This document shows, piece by piece, positions 25,410-34,603 of a stretch of 64,000 bases of DNA. The DNA is from ZC4RG42 sp003242425 (GTDB lineage: Bacteria; Pseudomonadota; Gammaproteobacteria; Burkholderiales; SG8-39). Each line of letters starts with the position of its first letter. Positions within the stretch are counted from its first letter, which is position 1. The translations under genes and the position numbers were made by a program. Under the pieces are notes generated by a model. It searched no databases. It saw only the letters and a list, made by a program, of their open reading frames with translations, and was not told the DNA's origin. Where the stretch lies: contig CALCIE010000075.1 of NCBI GenBank assembly GCA_937907425.1, positions 1-64,000 of the forward strand. Direction: 5' to 3'.

Positions 25410-26813
25410 TCAGACCTCGCTCGTCAGCGTGACGGGAGAGCCGGCGGCCGGAGCCTGCGGCGGCGTCTTGATCCGCGTGACCACGTAGGCGTACTTGCCG
25501 GTCGGCTCCGGTTCGATCCGGTCCAGGAATTCGGGCTCGACCTGCACCGGCCCGAGGAAATAGCGGAATTGCTCGACGATCTTCGGCATGGCGGCGCGCG
25601 CGTCGAATTCGTCGGTCACCACGAGCTGCAGACGGATGCGTTCGAGCGATTCCTGGATCACCTTGAACTGCCGCATGCCGGGCAGGCGCCGCAGCAAGGC
25701 GCCGAAGGTCACCGCGTGCACGCGCGCGCCGTTGTGGGCGTAGAGCAGATCGAGGCTGCGGCCCTGGATCTCCTTGATGAGCGGCAGCCCGCGCCCGCAC
25801 AGGCAGGGCGTGTCGTCGAGCGCGGCGATGTCGCCGTTCTTGAAACGGATGAAGGGGAAGTCGTGCGAATGCAGATGCGTGATCAGCACTTCGCCCGGCT
25901 CGCCCGGCGGCAGCGGCCGCCCCTGCTCGTCGACGATTTCCACGATCATGTCCTCGGCCGTGATGTGCAGGCCGCCGTGCGGACATTGATGGGCGATGAA
26001 ACCGGAGTCGCGCCCGCCGTAGCCGTTCGCCACCGGGCAGCCGAAGCCGCGTTCGATCCAGTCGCGTTCGTAGGGATAGAGCCGCTCGGCGGTGGCGAAA
26101 GCGACTTTGATGCCCTGACGCGTCAAATCGATGCCGCGCTCGATGGCGCGCTGTGCGACCAGCGCGAGCGAGGACGGATAGCCGAACAGCATCTTCGGCC
26201 GCATGCGCCGGATCTCGGCGATCACTTCGTCCATGCGCTCGGTGGTGAGCGCCATGGTGGACATGGTCCTGGTGCGCAAGAGACGGTCGCGCAGTTCGCG
26301 CAGCCGGTCCTGCGCCTTGATTTCGATGGGCGAGCTCCAGCACACGATTTCCGGGTCGCCGATGTCCACGCCCCACCAGCGCGTCGCGCGCCATTTCGCC
26401 GCGACGTCCGCGCTCTTGCGGCCGATGCCGGTCTTGAAGCGCAGCGGATTGCCGGTGGAACCGGTGGTGTATTGCCAGGGCAGCCGCTTCGCCGCTTCCG
26501 TGCCCATGCGGTCGCCTTCCACGCGGATGATGTCCTTGGTGAGGATCGGCAGGCGCCGCAAGTCCTCGATGCGTTCGACGCGGCGCGGATCGAAGCGCGC
26601 GCGCGCGAAGGTCTCGCGGTAGTACGGCACGTGCTCGCCGGCGAAGGCGAGCAGACCGCGCAGACGTTCGAGCTGCAGGCGTTGCAACCGCTCGCGGTCG
26701 TACCACTGCGTGCGCATGAGCTCGCGCAGCATGGCGACGCTGCGATGCCCCTTCAGCCGCTCGTGCAGCGGGAAGATCACGTTCGCGCACAGCCTGGTGT
26801 AGAAGTCGCCCAT
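25410..26813 (-). CDS. CapK/PaaK-like adenylate-forming ligase
   Basis: The 467-residue protein resembles phenylacetate-CoA ligase and CapK. LLAFAGEHVPYYRETFARA and RRLPILTKDIIR start the fold, and YTTGSTGNPLRF near residue 120 is the P-loop (A3-like) that binds ATP. NGYGGRDSGFIAHQCPHGGLHI is the A5-like block, and FPFIRFKNGDIAALDD the A7/A8-like segment; the Cys pair CLCGRG is a conserved PaaK-type feature. It likely activates a carboxylic acid as AMP or CoA ester, for example an acyl or amino substituent for the polymer. AMP ligases of this type are normal parts of XrtA loci. ATG at 26813. Confidence 0.87.
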   Translation of the reverse strand: MGDFYTRLCANVIFPLHERLKGHRSVAMLRELMRTQWYDRERLQRLQLERLRGLLAFAGEHVPYYRETFARARFDPRRVERIEDLRRLPILTKDIIRVEGDRMGTEAAKRLPWQYTTGSTGNPLRFKTGIGRKSADVAAKWRATRWWGVDIGDPEIVCWSSPIEIKAQDRLRELRDRLLRTRTMSTMALTTERMDEVIAEIRRMRPKMLFGYPSSLALVAQRAIERGIDLTRQGIKVAFATAERLYPYERDWIERGFGCPVANGYGGRDSGFIAHQCPHGGLHITAEDMIVEIVDEQGRPLPPGEPGEVLITHLHSHDFPFIRFKNGDIAALDDTPCLCGRGLPLIKEIQGRSLDLLYAHNGARVHAVTFGALLRRLPGMRQFKVIQESLERIRLQLVVTDEFDARAAMPKIVEQFRYFLGPVQVEPEFLDRIEPEPTGKYAYVVTRIKTPPQAPAAGSPVTLTSEV

Positions 26814-26831
26814 GTTCTCTTGATGCGCTTC

Positions 26832-28757
26832 CTAGCTGGCCTGCCGCAGGACGCCGGCGGGCTCGTTCAATTCGGTCCGACGTACGAACGCGTCGAACAT
26901 CAACAGCGACCACAGCACGGCGCTGTGGTCGCGCAAGCCGGATTGATGCTGGTCGACCAGCCGCTGCAATTGCGCGCGGTTGAAGAAACCGGTGTCGAGC
27001 AGGCGCGGCCCGAGCACCGCCGCGCGCACGCGGTCGCGCAGCGGACCGCGGAACCAGCGTGCCAGCGGCACGGCGAAGCCGCGCTTCGGCCGGTAAAGGA
27101 TTTCCTTCGGCAGGTGCGCTTCCATCGCCTTCTTGAGCAGGTATTTGCCCTCCTGCCCGCGCAGCTTGAGGGACGAAGGCAGGCTCGCCAGCCATTCGAC
27201 CAGCGGATGGTCCATGAGCGGCTCGCGCACTTCCAGCGAATGCGCCATGCTGGCGCGGTCCACCTTGGTGTTGATGTCGCCGACCAGATAGGTCTTCAGA
27301 TCGAGGTACTGCACCAGCGCGAGCGGGTCCTCGACGTCGGCGCGCGCGGCGTGGCGATGGAAGACTTCCACCGCGTTGTAGCCGCCCAGTTGCGCGCGGA
27401 AGCTGCCGCTGTAGAGCGCGCGGCGGGCGTCGTCGCGCAGGATCGAGACGCCGGTGAAATACGCTTCGACGGCATCGCGCGATAGCGCCTGGAACGTGGC
27501 TTTGGCGCGCAGCACGCGCGGCGCCCAGTCGGCCTTGGGATAGACGCGCCCGAGCAGCCCGAACACCGGGCGGCGCAGTGCGAGCGGCAGCGCGCCGCGC
27601 ATGCGCTCTTCCGCAAGATGCAGGCGGTAGCGCCGGTACCCGGCGAAGCTCTCGTCGCCGCCGTCGCCCGACAGCGCGACCGTGACGCGCTTGCGCGCAA
27701 GCTGGCAGACCCGGTAGGTGGGAATGGCCGAGCTGTCGGCGTAGGGTTCGTCGTAGAGCGCGGCGAGCGTGTCGATGAGATCGAAATCGTCGCTGCCCAC
27801 CTGCTCGACGTAGTGACGGGTGCCGTAGCGCTCGGCCACTTGTCTGGCATAGGCGCTTTCGTCGTAGGCCGGCTCGTCGAAGGCGATGGAACAGGTGTTG
27901 ACGGGCTCGTCCGATACCTGCGCCATGGTCGCCACCACGGCGCTGGAATCCACGCCGCCCGACAGGAAAGCCCCCAGCGGCACTTCGGACATGAGCCGCA
28001 TGCGCACCGATTCGCGCAGCCGCGCCTGCAATTCGTCGAGCGCATCGTCCAGGGCGATGCGGTTGTCGAGCGTGAAGCGCACGTCCCAGTATTCGCGCGC
28101 CTCGGGCAGCGCTTCGCCGCGCCGCACGAGCAGCGTGTGCGCCGGCGGCAGCTTGCGGGCGCCGCGGAAGATGGTGCGCGGCTCGGCCACGTAACCGAGC
28201 GCGAAATACTCCTCCACCGCGCAAGGGTCGATGTCGCGCGCCAGGGCGCCGTGGGCGAGCAGCGCCTTCAGCTCGGAGCCGAACAGCAACAGCCCGTCGG
28301 GCAGCAGCGCGTAATAGAGCGGTTTGACGCCGAGCCGGTCGCGGGCGAGGAACAGGCTTTCGCGCCTGCGGTCCCACAGCGCGAAGGCGAACATGCCGCG
28401 GAAGCGCTCGACGCAGGCCTCGCCCCACTCCTCCCAGGCATGCACGATCACTTCGGTGTCGCTGCGCGTGCGGAACGCGTGGCCGCATTCGACGAGCTCG
28501 GCCATGAGCTCGCGGTAGTTGTAGATCTCGCCGTTGTAGACGACGGCCACCGTGCCGTCCTCGTTGTAGAGCGGCTGATGTCCGGCGGAAAGATCGATGA
28601 TCGACAGGCGCCGGTGACCCAGACCGAGACCGGGTTCGACATGGACGCCGCCTTCGTCCGGTCCGCGGTGCCGTTGCGCCTCGTTCATGCGTTCGAGCAC
28701 GAGCCGGTCAATGTCGCGCTTGCCGCGGGTATCGAAAATGCCGACGAGACCGCACAT
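26832..28757 (-). CDS. Asparagine synthase-like amidotransferase, second of two (eps_aminotran_1-like)
   Basis: This 641-residue protein has Cys2 (MCGLVGIFDT) as nucleophile of the glutaminase domain, VYNGEIYNYRELMAEL, LARDRLGVKPLYY, and a synthetase domain with PP-loop SGGVDSS at residues 266-272. SGDGGDESFAGYRRYR and PKRGFAVPLARWFRG are typical of the exosortase-A amidotransferase 1 family. The presence of two such genes implies two different amidation steps or acceptors. It starts 11 bases after the glycosyltransferase stop and is followed after 18 bases by the AMP ligase. ATG at 28757. Confidence 0.9.
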   Translation of the reverse strand: MCGLVGIFDTRGKRDIDRLVLERMNEAQRHRGPDEGGVHVEPGLGLGHRRLSIIDLSAGHQPLYNEDGTVAVVYNGEIYNYRELMAELVECGHAFRTRSDTEVIVHAWEEWGEACVERFRGMFAFALWDRRRESLFLARDRLGVKPLYYALLPDGLLLFGSELKALLAHGALARDIDPCAVEEYFALGYVAEPRTIFRGARKLPPAHTLLVRRGEALPEAREYWDVRFTLDNRIALDDALDELQARLRESVRMRLMSEVPLGAFLSGGVDSSAVVATMAQVSDEPVNTCSIAFDEPAYDESAYARQVAERYGTRHYVEQVGSDDFDLIDTLAALYDEPYADSSAIPTYRVCQLARKRVTVALSGDGGDESFAGYRRYRLHLAEERMRGALPLALRRPVFGLLGRVYPKADWAPRVLRAKATFQALSRDAVEAYFTGVSILRDDARRALYSGSFRAQLGGYNAVEVFHRHAARADVEDPLALVQYLDLKTYLVGDINTKVDRASMAHSLEVREPLMDHPLVEWLASLPSSLKLRGQEGKYLLKKAMEAHLPKEILYRPKRGFAVPLARWFRGPLRDRVRAAVLGPRLLDTGFFNRAQLQRLVDQHQSGLRDHSAVLWSLLMFDAFVRRTELNEPAGVLRQAS

Positions 28758-28768
28758 GATCGTTCCGT

Positions 28769-29965
28769 TCAGGTCGTCTTCAAGCCGGGGCGCGAATGCA
28801 GCCGCCCGCCGAGCAGGCTGGTGTAAAGCGTCTCGTAGCGATGGGCCATGTAGTCGAGGCTGAACTTCCGTTCCACCCTCGCGCGAGCGGCGCGGCCGTG
28901 CTCGCGCGCGACATCGGGCAGCGCGTAGTAGCCGTTGATGGCTGCGACCAGCGCATCGACATCGCCGCATGGAACCAGCGTGCCCGTCACCTGATCGACC
29001 ACGAGTTCCGGATTGCCGCCCACGCGCGTGGCGATGACCGGCAAGCCGCTCGCCATCGCTTCGAGAAGTGTGTTTGAGACGCCTTCGGCGAGCGAAGGCA
29101 GCACGAAACAGTCCATGCCGCGCATCAGTTCGGGAATGTCGGCGCGCTCGCCGGGCAGCCAGGCGTACTGCCGCGCACCGGCCGCCTCCAGGCGCGCCTC
29201 GGCCTGTGCGCGCAAGGGTCCGTCGCCGACCATCACCAGACGCATGCGCGCTCTCGCTTCCGGCACCGTGTCGAGCGCCCGGAGGAAGGCCTCCACCAGG
29301 GCGAGCGGATTCTTCACCGCATGCATGCGGCCGACGGTGCCCACGACCCAGTACTTCGGATCGTTGAACGGCGAATCCGCGACCGCTTCGCGGCCCGCGT
29401 CCGCCGGACGGAAACGCAGCGTGTCGACGCCGTTGTAAATCTGGGCAACGCGGTAGGGCGCGATACCCACCGCATCGACCAGGTAGCGTTCGAGCTCGCA
29501 GGACAGCGCGACGTAACGGTGGACGAAAGGACTGAAGGCGCGCCGCAGCCACCGGTATCTGAGGTTGGACCCGTCCAGGTCGGCCAGGTCGCGCCCATGT
29601 TCGCTGTGGACGCGCACCGGCACGCCCGCCAGCGCCGCCGGCAACGCGGCTTCCAGCGCCGAGAGATTGCGCGTGTGCACGATCGCCGGCTGCAGGCTGC
29701 GGAACAGCCGCACCAGCGCCGGATAGAGGCGCAAGGCGTGGCCCGCCGGCTTGCCGAGCGCGATGTACTGCACGTCATCGCGTTCGATGCGCGAACGGAA
29801 GTCGGTGATCTCCGTCATCGCCACCACGGCATGGCGGAATTTCGCCCTCGGCATGCGGTTGATGAGATTGGCGACGCCGTTCTCCAGTCCGCCCACGGCG
29901 AAACGGTGCAGCACGTGCACGATGAGCGGGCGGCTGTCCGGGAAGCGATGGGGTGCGCACGTCAT
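28769..29965 (-). CDS. Sugar transferase, PEP-CTERM/EpsH1 system type 2 (stp2-like)
   Basis: The 398-residue GT4 protein opens with PLIVHVLHRFAVGGLENGVA, the signature start of the TIGR03088-type transferases. Later blocks are IVHTRNLSALEAALPAALAG and RVHSEHGRDLADLDGSN, and donor-domain motifs VGTVGRMHAVKNPLALVEAF, LRLVMVGDGPL-like and SLAEGVSNTLLEAMASGLPV (EX7E). It follows xrtA with an ATGA overlap at 29962-29965. It is expected to build the EPS repeat on a polyprenyl carrier in the cytoplasm. Confidence 0.9.
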   Translation of the reverse strand: MTCAPHRFPDSRPLIVHVLHRFAVGGLENGVANLINRMPRAKFRHAVVAMTEITDFRSRIERDDVQYIALGKPAGHALRLYPALVRLFRSLQPAIVHTRNLSALEAALPAALAGVPVRVHSEHGRDLADLDGSNLRYRWLRRAFSPFVHRYVALSCELERYLVDAVGIAPYRVAQIYNGVDTLRFRPADAGREAVADSPFNDPKYWVVGTVGRMHAVKNPLALVEAFLRALDTVPEARARMRLVMVGDGPLRAQAEARLEAAGARQYAWLPGERADIPELMRGMDCFVLPSLAEGVSNTLLEAMASGLPVIATRVGGNPELVVDQVTGTLVPCGDVDALVAAINGYYALPDVAREHGRAARARVERKFSLDYMAHRYETLYTSLLGGRLHSRPGLKTT

Positions 29966-31509
29966 CGGGCGGACCTGCGGGTTCGTTCCAGTTGGCTGCG
30001 CAACTGCGGGGCGATCGCGCCGACGAAGTCGGCCAGCCTGCGATCCGCTTCGGCGTCCTCGGCGGCATGGGTGTAGACGACGATCGCCGCGGAATCGTCG
30101 CCGCGGCGGGCGAGCTTGGACCACGCCAGCCGCGCCTTGGCCATATAGGCGTTCGCCGTCATGTGACCGTCGATCCAGTACCAGCGCCACGCCACCACCC
30201 GTTCGCGCGGATGCAGGTATTCGTTGCGCAGCGCCGAGACCCGGTCGAAAGGCAGCGTGACGCTGCCGGTACGCAGCAGACGCCAGCCTTCTTCGGCGTT
30301 CGCCTCGTTGCCGCCGACCGCTTCGGATTGCTGCGACTGATTGCGGTAGTAGGCGATGCGCAGCCCCACGACGGCTCCGTCCTTGGCGAACGCCTGTTCC
30401 ACGGATGCGGCCGGCCGGTCGAGCGCGGGCCGCCACAGGGGCAGCGCATCGGCATCGGCCGTTTGCCAACCCGCCACGCCCGCCAGCGGCTGCAGCGTGA
30501 CCGCGTTCGCGTCCGGCATATCGAGCGCGTAGGCGAGCGGCCGCCACATGCCCGCCGCCAGCAGCGCGGCCGCCGCGACGGCCCAGGTCGTACGCGGCAG
30601 CAATTTCGCCGGGATCGCCGCGACCGCGGGTGCCGGTCGCGCCGGCGTCTCTGCCAGGTCTTCGCGCCAGCGGGTGCCGATCCAGAACATGATCGCCATC
30701 ACCACGCCGAAGAAGATCCAGCCGTAGATGAGGTGATCGACGCCGGCGGCGAGGCGGTTGTCGCTCAGATGACCGAGCATCACGATCAGATAGGCGCGCA
30801 GCCAGTTGGCGACCAGGGGCACCACCATCGACACGCCCACGAACAGCAGCCTGCGCTTGAGGGAGCGGTAGGTGAGATAGGCGTAGAGCGTGCCGACCAT
30901 GACCGAGGCGATGAGGTAGCGCAGCCCGCTGCAGGCCTCCACCACCGACCATGCGCCGCTCGGAATGACGAACATCATGCCTTCGCGATAGACCGGCACC
31001 CCGCTCAGCCGCACCGCGCTCACGGTGAAATCGGCGGTCCACTCCATCAGCCAGGGCAGCATGAAACCGCCGAAGGGCACCGCGAAGAAGAGGAACACGA
31101 GCGGGAAGGCGAGCGCACGCGCCGCGCGCAGACCCAGCACCGCGCACACGGCGCAAGGCACCATCGCCACCATCGCGAACTGCGACACGCTCAGCGTGGC
31201 GCTCAACTCGCCGAGCATCCAGACGAAGCCGGCCAGCGCGAGCGGAAGCAGCGCCGGGGCATAGGGCTTGAAAGGCACGGCGTCGAGGCGCGCGCGGTCG
31301 CGCCAGACGAGCCAAGCGAAGATCGGCAGCACCAGCAAACCGTGCGCGAAGGTCTCGGTGCGCCACCAGGTGTTCGCCATCGACGCGAAGGTCGGCCAGT
31401 GCCAGCCGAACACCGCCGCCACGCACGCGGCGACGGCGAACAGCATCGCCGCGCGGCGCGGCCGCACGGCGAGCGAAAGCTGCGCCTCGATCTGCCGTTC
31501 AGCGTGCAT
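29962..31509 (-). CDS. xrtA: Exosortase A fused to an EpsI domain
   Basis: The 515-residue protein has an exosortase domain with eight or more helices (residues 20-280) and a C-terminal EpsI-like periplasmic domain (about 305-515) after one more helix. Catalytic residues are visible: Cys193 in VVEACSGLRYL, Arg238 in NWLRAYLIVMLGH and His259 in VDHLIYGW. Exosortase A is the presumed transpeptidase that cuts at the PEP motif and transfers proteins to an acceptor in the outer envelope, coupled with EPS production. No substrate with a PEP-CTERM tail is present in the window. Overlaps with both neighbours or near so; ATG at 31509, 12 bases after the FemAB stop. Confidence 0.94.
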   Translation of the reverse strand: MHAERQIEAQLSLAVRPRRAAMLFAVAACVAAVFGWHWPTFASMANTWWRTETFAHGLLVLPIFAWLVWRDRARLDAVPFKPYAPALLPLALAGFVWMLGELSATLSVSQFAMVAMVPCAVCAVLGLRAARALAFPLVFLFFAVPFGGFMLPWLMEWTADFTVSAVRLSGVPVYREGMMFVIPSGAWSVVEACSGLRYLIASVMVGTLYAYLTYRSLKRRLLFVGVSMVVPLVANWLRAYLIVMLGHLSDNRLAAGVDHLIYGWIFFGVVMAIMFWIGTRWREDLAETPARPAPAVAAIPAKLLPRTTWAVAAAALLAAGMWRPLAYALDMPDANAVTLQPLAGVAGWQTADADALPLWRPALDRPAASVEQAFAKDGAVVGLRIAYYRNQSQQSEAVGGNEANAEEGWRLLRTGSVTLPFDRVSALRNEYLHPRERVVAWRWYWIDGHMTANAYMAKARLAWSKLARRGDDSAAIVVYTHAAEDAEADRRLADFVGAIAPQLRSQLERTRRSAR

Positions 31510-31521
31510 GCCGCCTCCCGT

Positions 31522-32586
31522 TCATCCCAGCCCCCGCACCAGATACGGCCCCAGGGTGTTGGCGACGGGCAGCGGCAGCCGGCGCCACAGCGCGATGAAG
31601 GCCCGGTACCTGGGGTTGTCGGGATTGTTCTGCGGCACCGTCTCGCGCTTGTAGAGCCGGTACTCGTAATGCAGCGGCGTCGGCGCGAAGCCCCAGTTCT
31701 TCTTGAAATCGAAGGCCCCGCTGCCGCGTTTGCTGCGGCCGTAGTCGAACACTTTGTAGCCGCGCTCGCAGGCACGGCGCATCAGCTCCCAGTACTTGAA
31801 ATCGTTCGCCGCGAGCTCCCGCGCGCGCACGAGATCGCCCGCGTAGTAGGGCAGCACTTCGTCGCGGAAGTAGAACGTGAGCACGCCCGACACCGGCTCG
31901 CCTCCGGCATCGCGGACGATCAGCACTTCGCAGTCCGCGCCGAACACGCGTTGCAGGGTTTCGAAATAGTGTCGCGGCAACGCCGGCGTGCCGTGCCGGC
32001 GGACGTTGTCGGCGTAAAGCCGGAAGAACCGGTCGACCGTGGAATCGATTTCGCTCACCAGGCCGTTCCTGATGCCCTTGCGCACCATCGCGCGCTGCTT
32101 GCGCGGGATGGCGAGCAGGTTCGCCTCCACCTCGGGCAGGATCTCCTTGCGGAAGGTGACGTAGAGCTCCTGCCTGGGCCAGTCCGGCTCGCGCGAATCG
32201 CGATTGCGCAGTTCCAGATGTTGCACGCCAAGCGCCTGCGCGATCGACTCGGCTTCACGATGCAGGGCCGCGACCGCTTCGGCATCGGTGGCCGCCACGC
32301 CGCCGTAGACGGCGAAAGGCAGGGAGCACAGCGCGTGGCCGAACAGCGCCGTCTTCACTTCGGCGAGCGGCAGCACGCCCACCACGCTGCCCTCGCGTTC
32401 GGCGAGCAGATAATGGGTGCGGTGGCGGAACACGTCCTCCAGCACCGTCTTCCAGCCGATGCGATGGAAGAAGGTCGCATCGGGACAGCGTTCGACGAAG
32501 CTCTCCCAGCGTTCGCGGTCGGCGTCGGTATAGCGGCGCACATCGATCCTGCCCCGTTGTGCCACGCGCGCATCAGTCGGCTTCAT
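31522..32586 (-). CDS. FemAB-related protein, XrtA/PEP-CTERM system-associated
   Basis: The 354-residue protein has the double GNAT-like fold of FemAB proteins. FVERCPDATFFHRIGWKTVL and LPFAVYGGVAATD are typical of the exosortase-associated group (TIGR03019-like), as are PRKQRAMVRKGIRNGL and KVFDYGRSKRGSGAFDFKKN in the second domain. FemAB proteins transfer aminoacyl groups from tRNA to peptides or sugars; here the acceptor is likely a cell-envelope or EPS component. The ATG at 32586 overlaps the deacetylase stop (ATGA), and the xrtA gene follows. Confidence 0.92.
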   Translation of the reverse strand: MKPTDARVAQRGRIDVRRYTDADRERWESFVERCPDATFFHRIGWKTVLEDVFRHRTHYLLAEREGSVVGVLPLAEVKTALFGHALCSLPFAVYGGVAATDAEAVAALHREAESIAQALGVQHLELRNRDSREPDWPRQELYVTFRKEILPEVEANLLAIPRKQRAMVRKGIRNGLVSEIDSTVDRFFRLYADNVRRHGTPALPRHYFETLQRVFGADCEVLIVRDAGGEPVSGVLTFYFRDEVLPYYAGDLVRARELAANDFKYWELMRRACERGYKVFDYGRSKRGSGAFDFKKNWGFAPTPLHYEYRLYKRETVPQNNPDNPRYRAFIALWRRLPLPVANTLGPYLVRGLG

Positions 32587-33434
32587 GCTTCGCCTCCCAG
32601 GAACACGTTGTCGACCCGGTCCCAGTTGAAGTCGCGCAGCAGCCAGCGCAGCCGCGTCTCCATGCGCCGCAGGTTGAGGTAATGACGGAAGCGCGTCTTC
32701 ACGCCGAGGCCCCTCACCCGCGGCTGTTCGGGGTCGAGCTCCCAGGGATGGAAGTAGAAGACCGCCGAACGGCGGTCCTCGCGGTTGACGCGCCGGATCA
32801 TCCAGCGCGACAGCTCGTAGGGCATCAGGCGGAAGTAGCCGCCGCCTCCGCCGGGCAGATTGGCGCTGAAGAGCCGCACCGTGGTGATGGGCACTTCCAG
32901 CAGCCCCACGCGCGCTTCGTAAGGGAAGCGCGGCGCGTCCGGCATGCCGTAATGGTCGTGGCGGATGGGATAGACGCTGGAGCTGTAGCGGTAGCCCGCT
33001 TCGGCGATGCAGTCGAACGCCCAGAGGTTGCGCTCGCAGATGGAGAAGCTCGGCGCGCGGTAGCCCTTCACCTCCACGCCGGCCGCATCTTCGATCACAA
33101 TCTTGGCGAGCCGGATGTCGGCCAGGAAAGCTTCGGGCGTCTGCTCGGTGACGCGGTGATGGCCGTAGCCGTGGCTGGCGATCTCGTGGCCTTCCTCGAC
33201 GATCGCGCGCACCAGGCGCGGATAGCGCTCCGCGATCCAGCCGAGGGTGAAGAAGGTCGCGCGCGCGCCGGTCTCGCACAGCAGCTCGAGGATGCGCTCG
33301 ACGTTGCGCTCGACCCGGCCGGGTAGGCTGCCCCATTCGCTGCGCGGGATATAAGGCGCGAACGCCGAGACCTGGAAGTAGTCTTCCACGTCAATGGTGA
33401 GTGCATTGACGAAATCCTCCGCACGCGCGGGCAT
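32583..33434 (-). CDS. XrtA system polysaccharide deacetylase
   Basis: The 283-residue CE4 protein begins NALTIDVEDYFQVSAF near residue 10, which is diagnostic for the TIGR03006-type deacetylase of exosortase loci. The metal motif is HEIASHGYGHH around residues 82-92, GYRAPSFSICERNLWAFD is motif 3, and FYFHPWELDPEQP motif 5 with its catalytic His. It removes acetyl groups from GlcNAc-like residues of EPS. It has no obvious signal peptide. It starts three bases after the epimerase stop at 33438 and is coupled to femAB by ATGA. Confidence 0.93.
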   Translation of the reverse strand: MPARAEDFVNALTIDVEDYFQVSAFAPYIPRSEWGSLPGRVERNVERILELLCETGARATFFTLGWIAERYPRLVRAIVEEGHEIASHGYGHHRVTEQTPEAFLADIRLAKIVIEDAAGVEVKGYRAPSFSICERNLWAFDCIAEAGYRYSSSVYPIRHDHYGMPDAPRFPYEARVGLLEVPITTVRLFSANLPGGGGGYFRLMPYELSRWMIRRVNREDRRSAVFYFHPWELDPEQPRVRGLGVKTRFRHYLNLRRMETRLRWLLRDFNWDRVDNVFLGGEA

Positions 33435-33437
33435 GGC

Positions 33438-34601
33438 TCATGCTCCTGCGAGCGCCGGCTGCCGTTGCAGCCATTGCGCGAGATGCGAGGCGATGCGTTC
33501 GGCGGCGCGACCGTCCCACAGCTCCGGCATGCGTCCGCGCTTGCCGCCGTTGCGCAGGACGTCGCGCACGCAGTTCAGGATCAGTCGCCGGTCGCGCCCC
33601 ACCAGGGTGTTGGTGCCCTGCTCCACCGTGACCGGCCGCTCGGTGTTTTCGCGCAGGGTCAGACAAGGCACCGCGAGGGCGGTCGTTTCCTCCTGGATGC
33701 CGCCGGAGTCGGTCAGCACCAGCGTCGCCGAAGCCTGCAGGCCGAGCATCTCCAGATAGCCTTGCGGCGGCAGCACCACCATGTTCGGCCCGTCGATCAG
33801 ATGCGAGAGCTCGAAACGCTCGATGTTGGCGCGGGTGCGCGGATGCAGCGCGCACACGAGCGGCAGCTCCGCGCTCACTTCGCGCAGCGTGGCGAGCACG
33901 TCGCTCAACACCTCCGGCCGGTCGACGTTCGACGGCCGGTGCAGCGTCACCACCCCGTAGCCCGCGGGATGATCGAGGATCGAAAGCGGCGCGCCCGCGC
34001 GCTGGAGCGTTTCACTGGGCGGCACGGCGCGCGCGCGATGCGCCAGCAGCGAATCGATCATGACGTTGCCGACGAAATGCACGCGTGCCGGATCGATGCC
34101 TTCGCGCATCAGGTTGTGGTGCGCGCTGCGCTCGGTGGTGTAGAGCACCGCGGCCAGCTGGTCGGTGAGCAGCCGGTTGATCTCCTCCGGCATGCTGCGG
34201 TCGTGACTGCGCAGGCCGGCTTCCACATGTACCACCGGCACGCCCTTCTTCGCCGCCACCAACGCGCAGGCGAGCGTCGAGTTCACGTCGCCCACCACTA
34301 CCACGCAGCAGGGCCGCAGTTCGTCGATCACCGGATCGAAGCCGCGCATCACTTCCGCCGTCTGTACGGCATGCGTGCCGGAACCGACGCCGAGGTTCAG
34401 ATCGGGTCGCGGCAGGCTCAGATCCTCGAACAGGCGTTCGTTCAGGATGAGGTCGTAATGCTGTCCGGTATGGACCAGCATCGCGCGCGGCAGGCGCGGC
34501 TCGGCGGCGAAGGCGCGCAGGATGGGCGCCATCTTCATGTAGTTCGGCCGGGCCCCGACCACGCAAACGATCGGACCGTGGTGGCGTCCGAGATCTCCCA
34601 T
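33438..34601 (-). CDS. wecB: UDP-N-acetylglucosamine 2-epimerase (non-hydrolysing)
   Basis: The 387-residue protein has the WecB fold. GPIVCVVGARPNYMKMAPIL contains the conserved GARPN start, LVHTGQHYD the His-bearing loop, VVVGDVNSTLACALVAAK and HVEAGLRSHDRSMPEEINR the catalytic Asp/Glu loop, and LTDSGGIQEETTAL the UDP-binding SGG near the C-terminus. It interconverts UDP-GlcNAc and UDP-ManNAc, which points to ManNAc or a derivative in the EPS. UDP-GlcNAc would come from GlmS and GlmU at 52184-55428. Start ATG at 34601, two bases after the ATPase stop; the deacetylase follows three bases later. Confidence 0.93.
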   Translation of the reverse strand: MGDLGRHHGPIVCVVGARPNYMKMAPILRAFAAEPRLPRAMLVHTGQHYDLILNERLFEDLSLPRPDLNLGVGSGTHAVQTAEVMRGFDPVIDELRPCCVVVVGDVNSTLACALVAAKKGVPVVHVEAGLRSHDRSMPEEINRLLTDQLAAVLYTTERSAHHNLMREGIDPARVHFVGNVMIDSLLAHRARAVPPSETLQRAGAPLSILDHPAGYGVVTLHRPSNVDRPEVLSDVLATLREVSAELPLVCALHPRTRANIERFELSHLIDGPNMVVLPPQGYLEMLGLQASATLVLTDSGGIQEETTALAVPCLTLRENTERPVTVEQGTNTLVGRDRRLILNCVRDVLRNGGKRGRMPELWDGRAAERIASHLAQWLQRQPALAGA

Positions 34602-34603
34602 AG

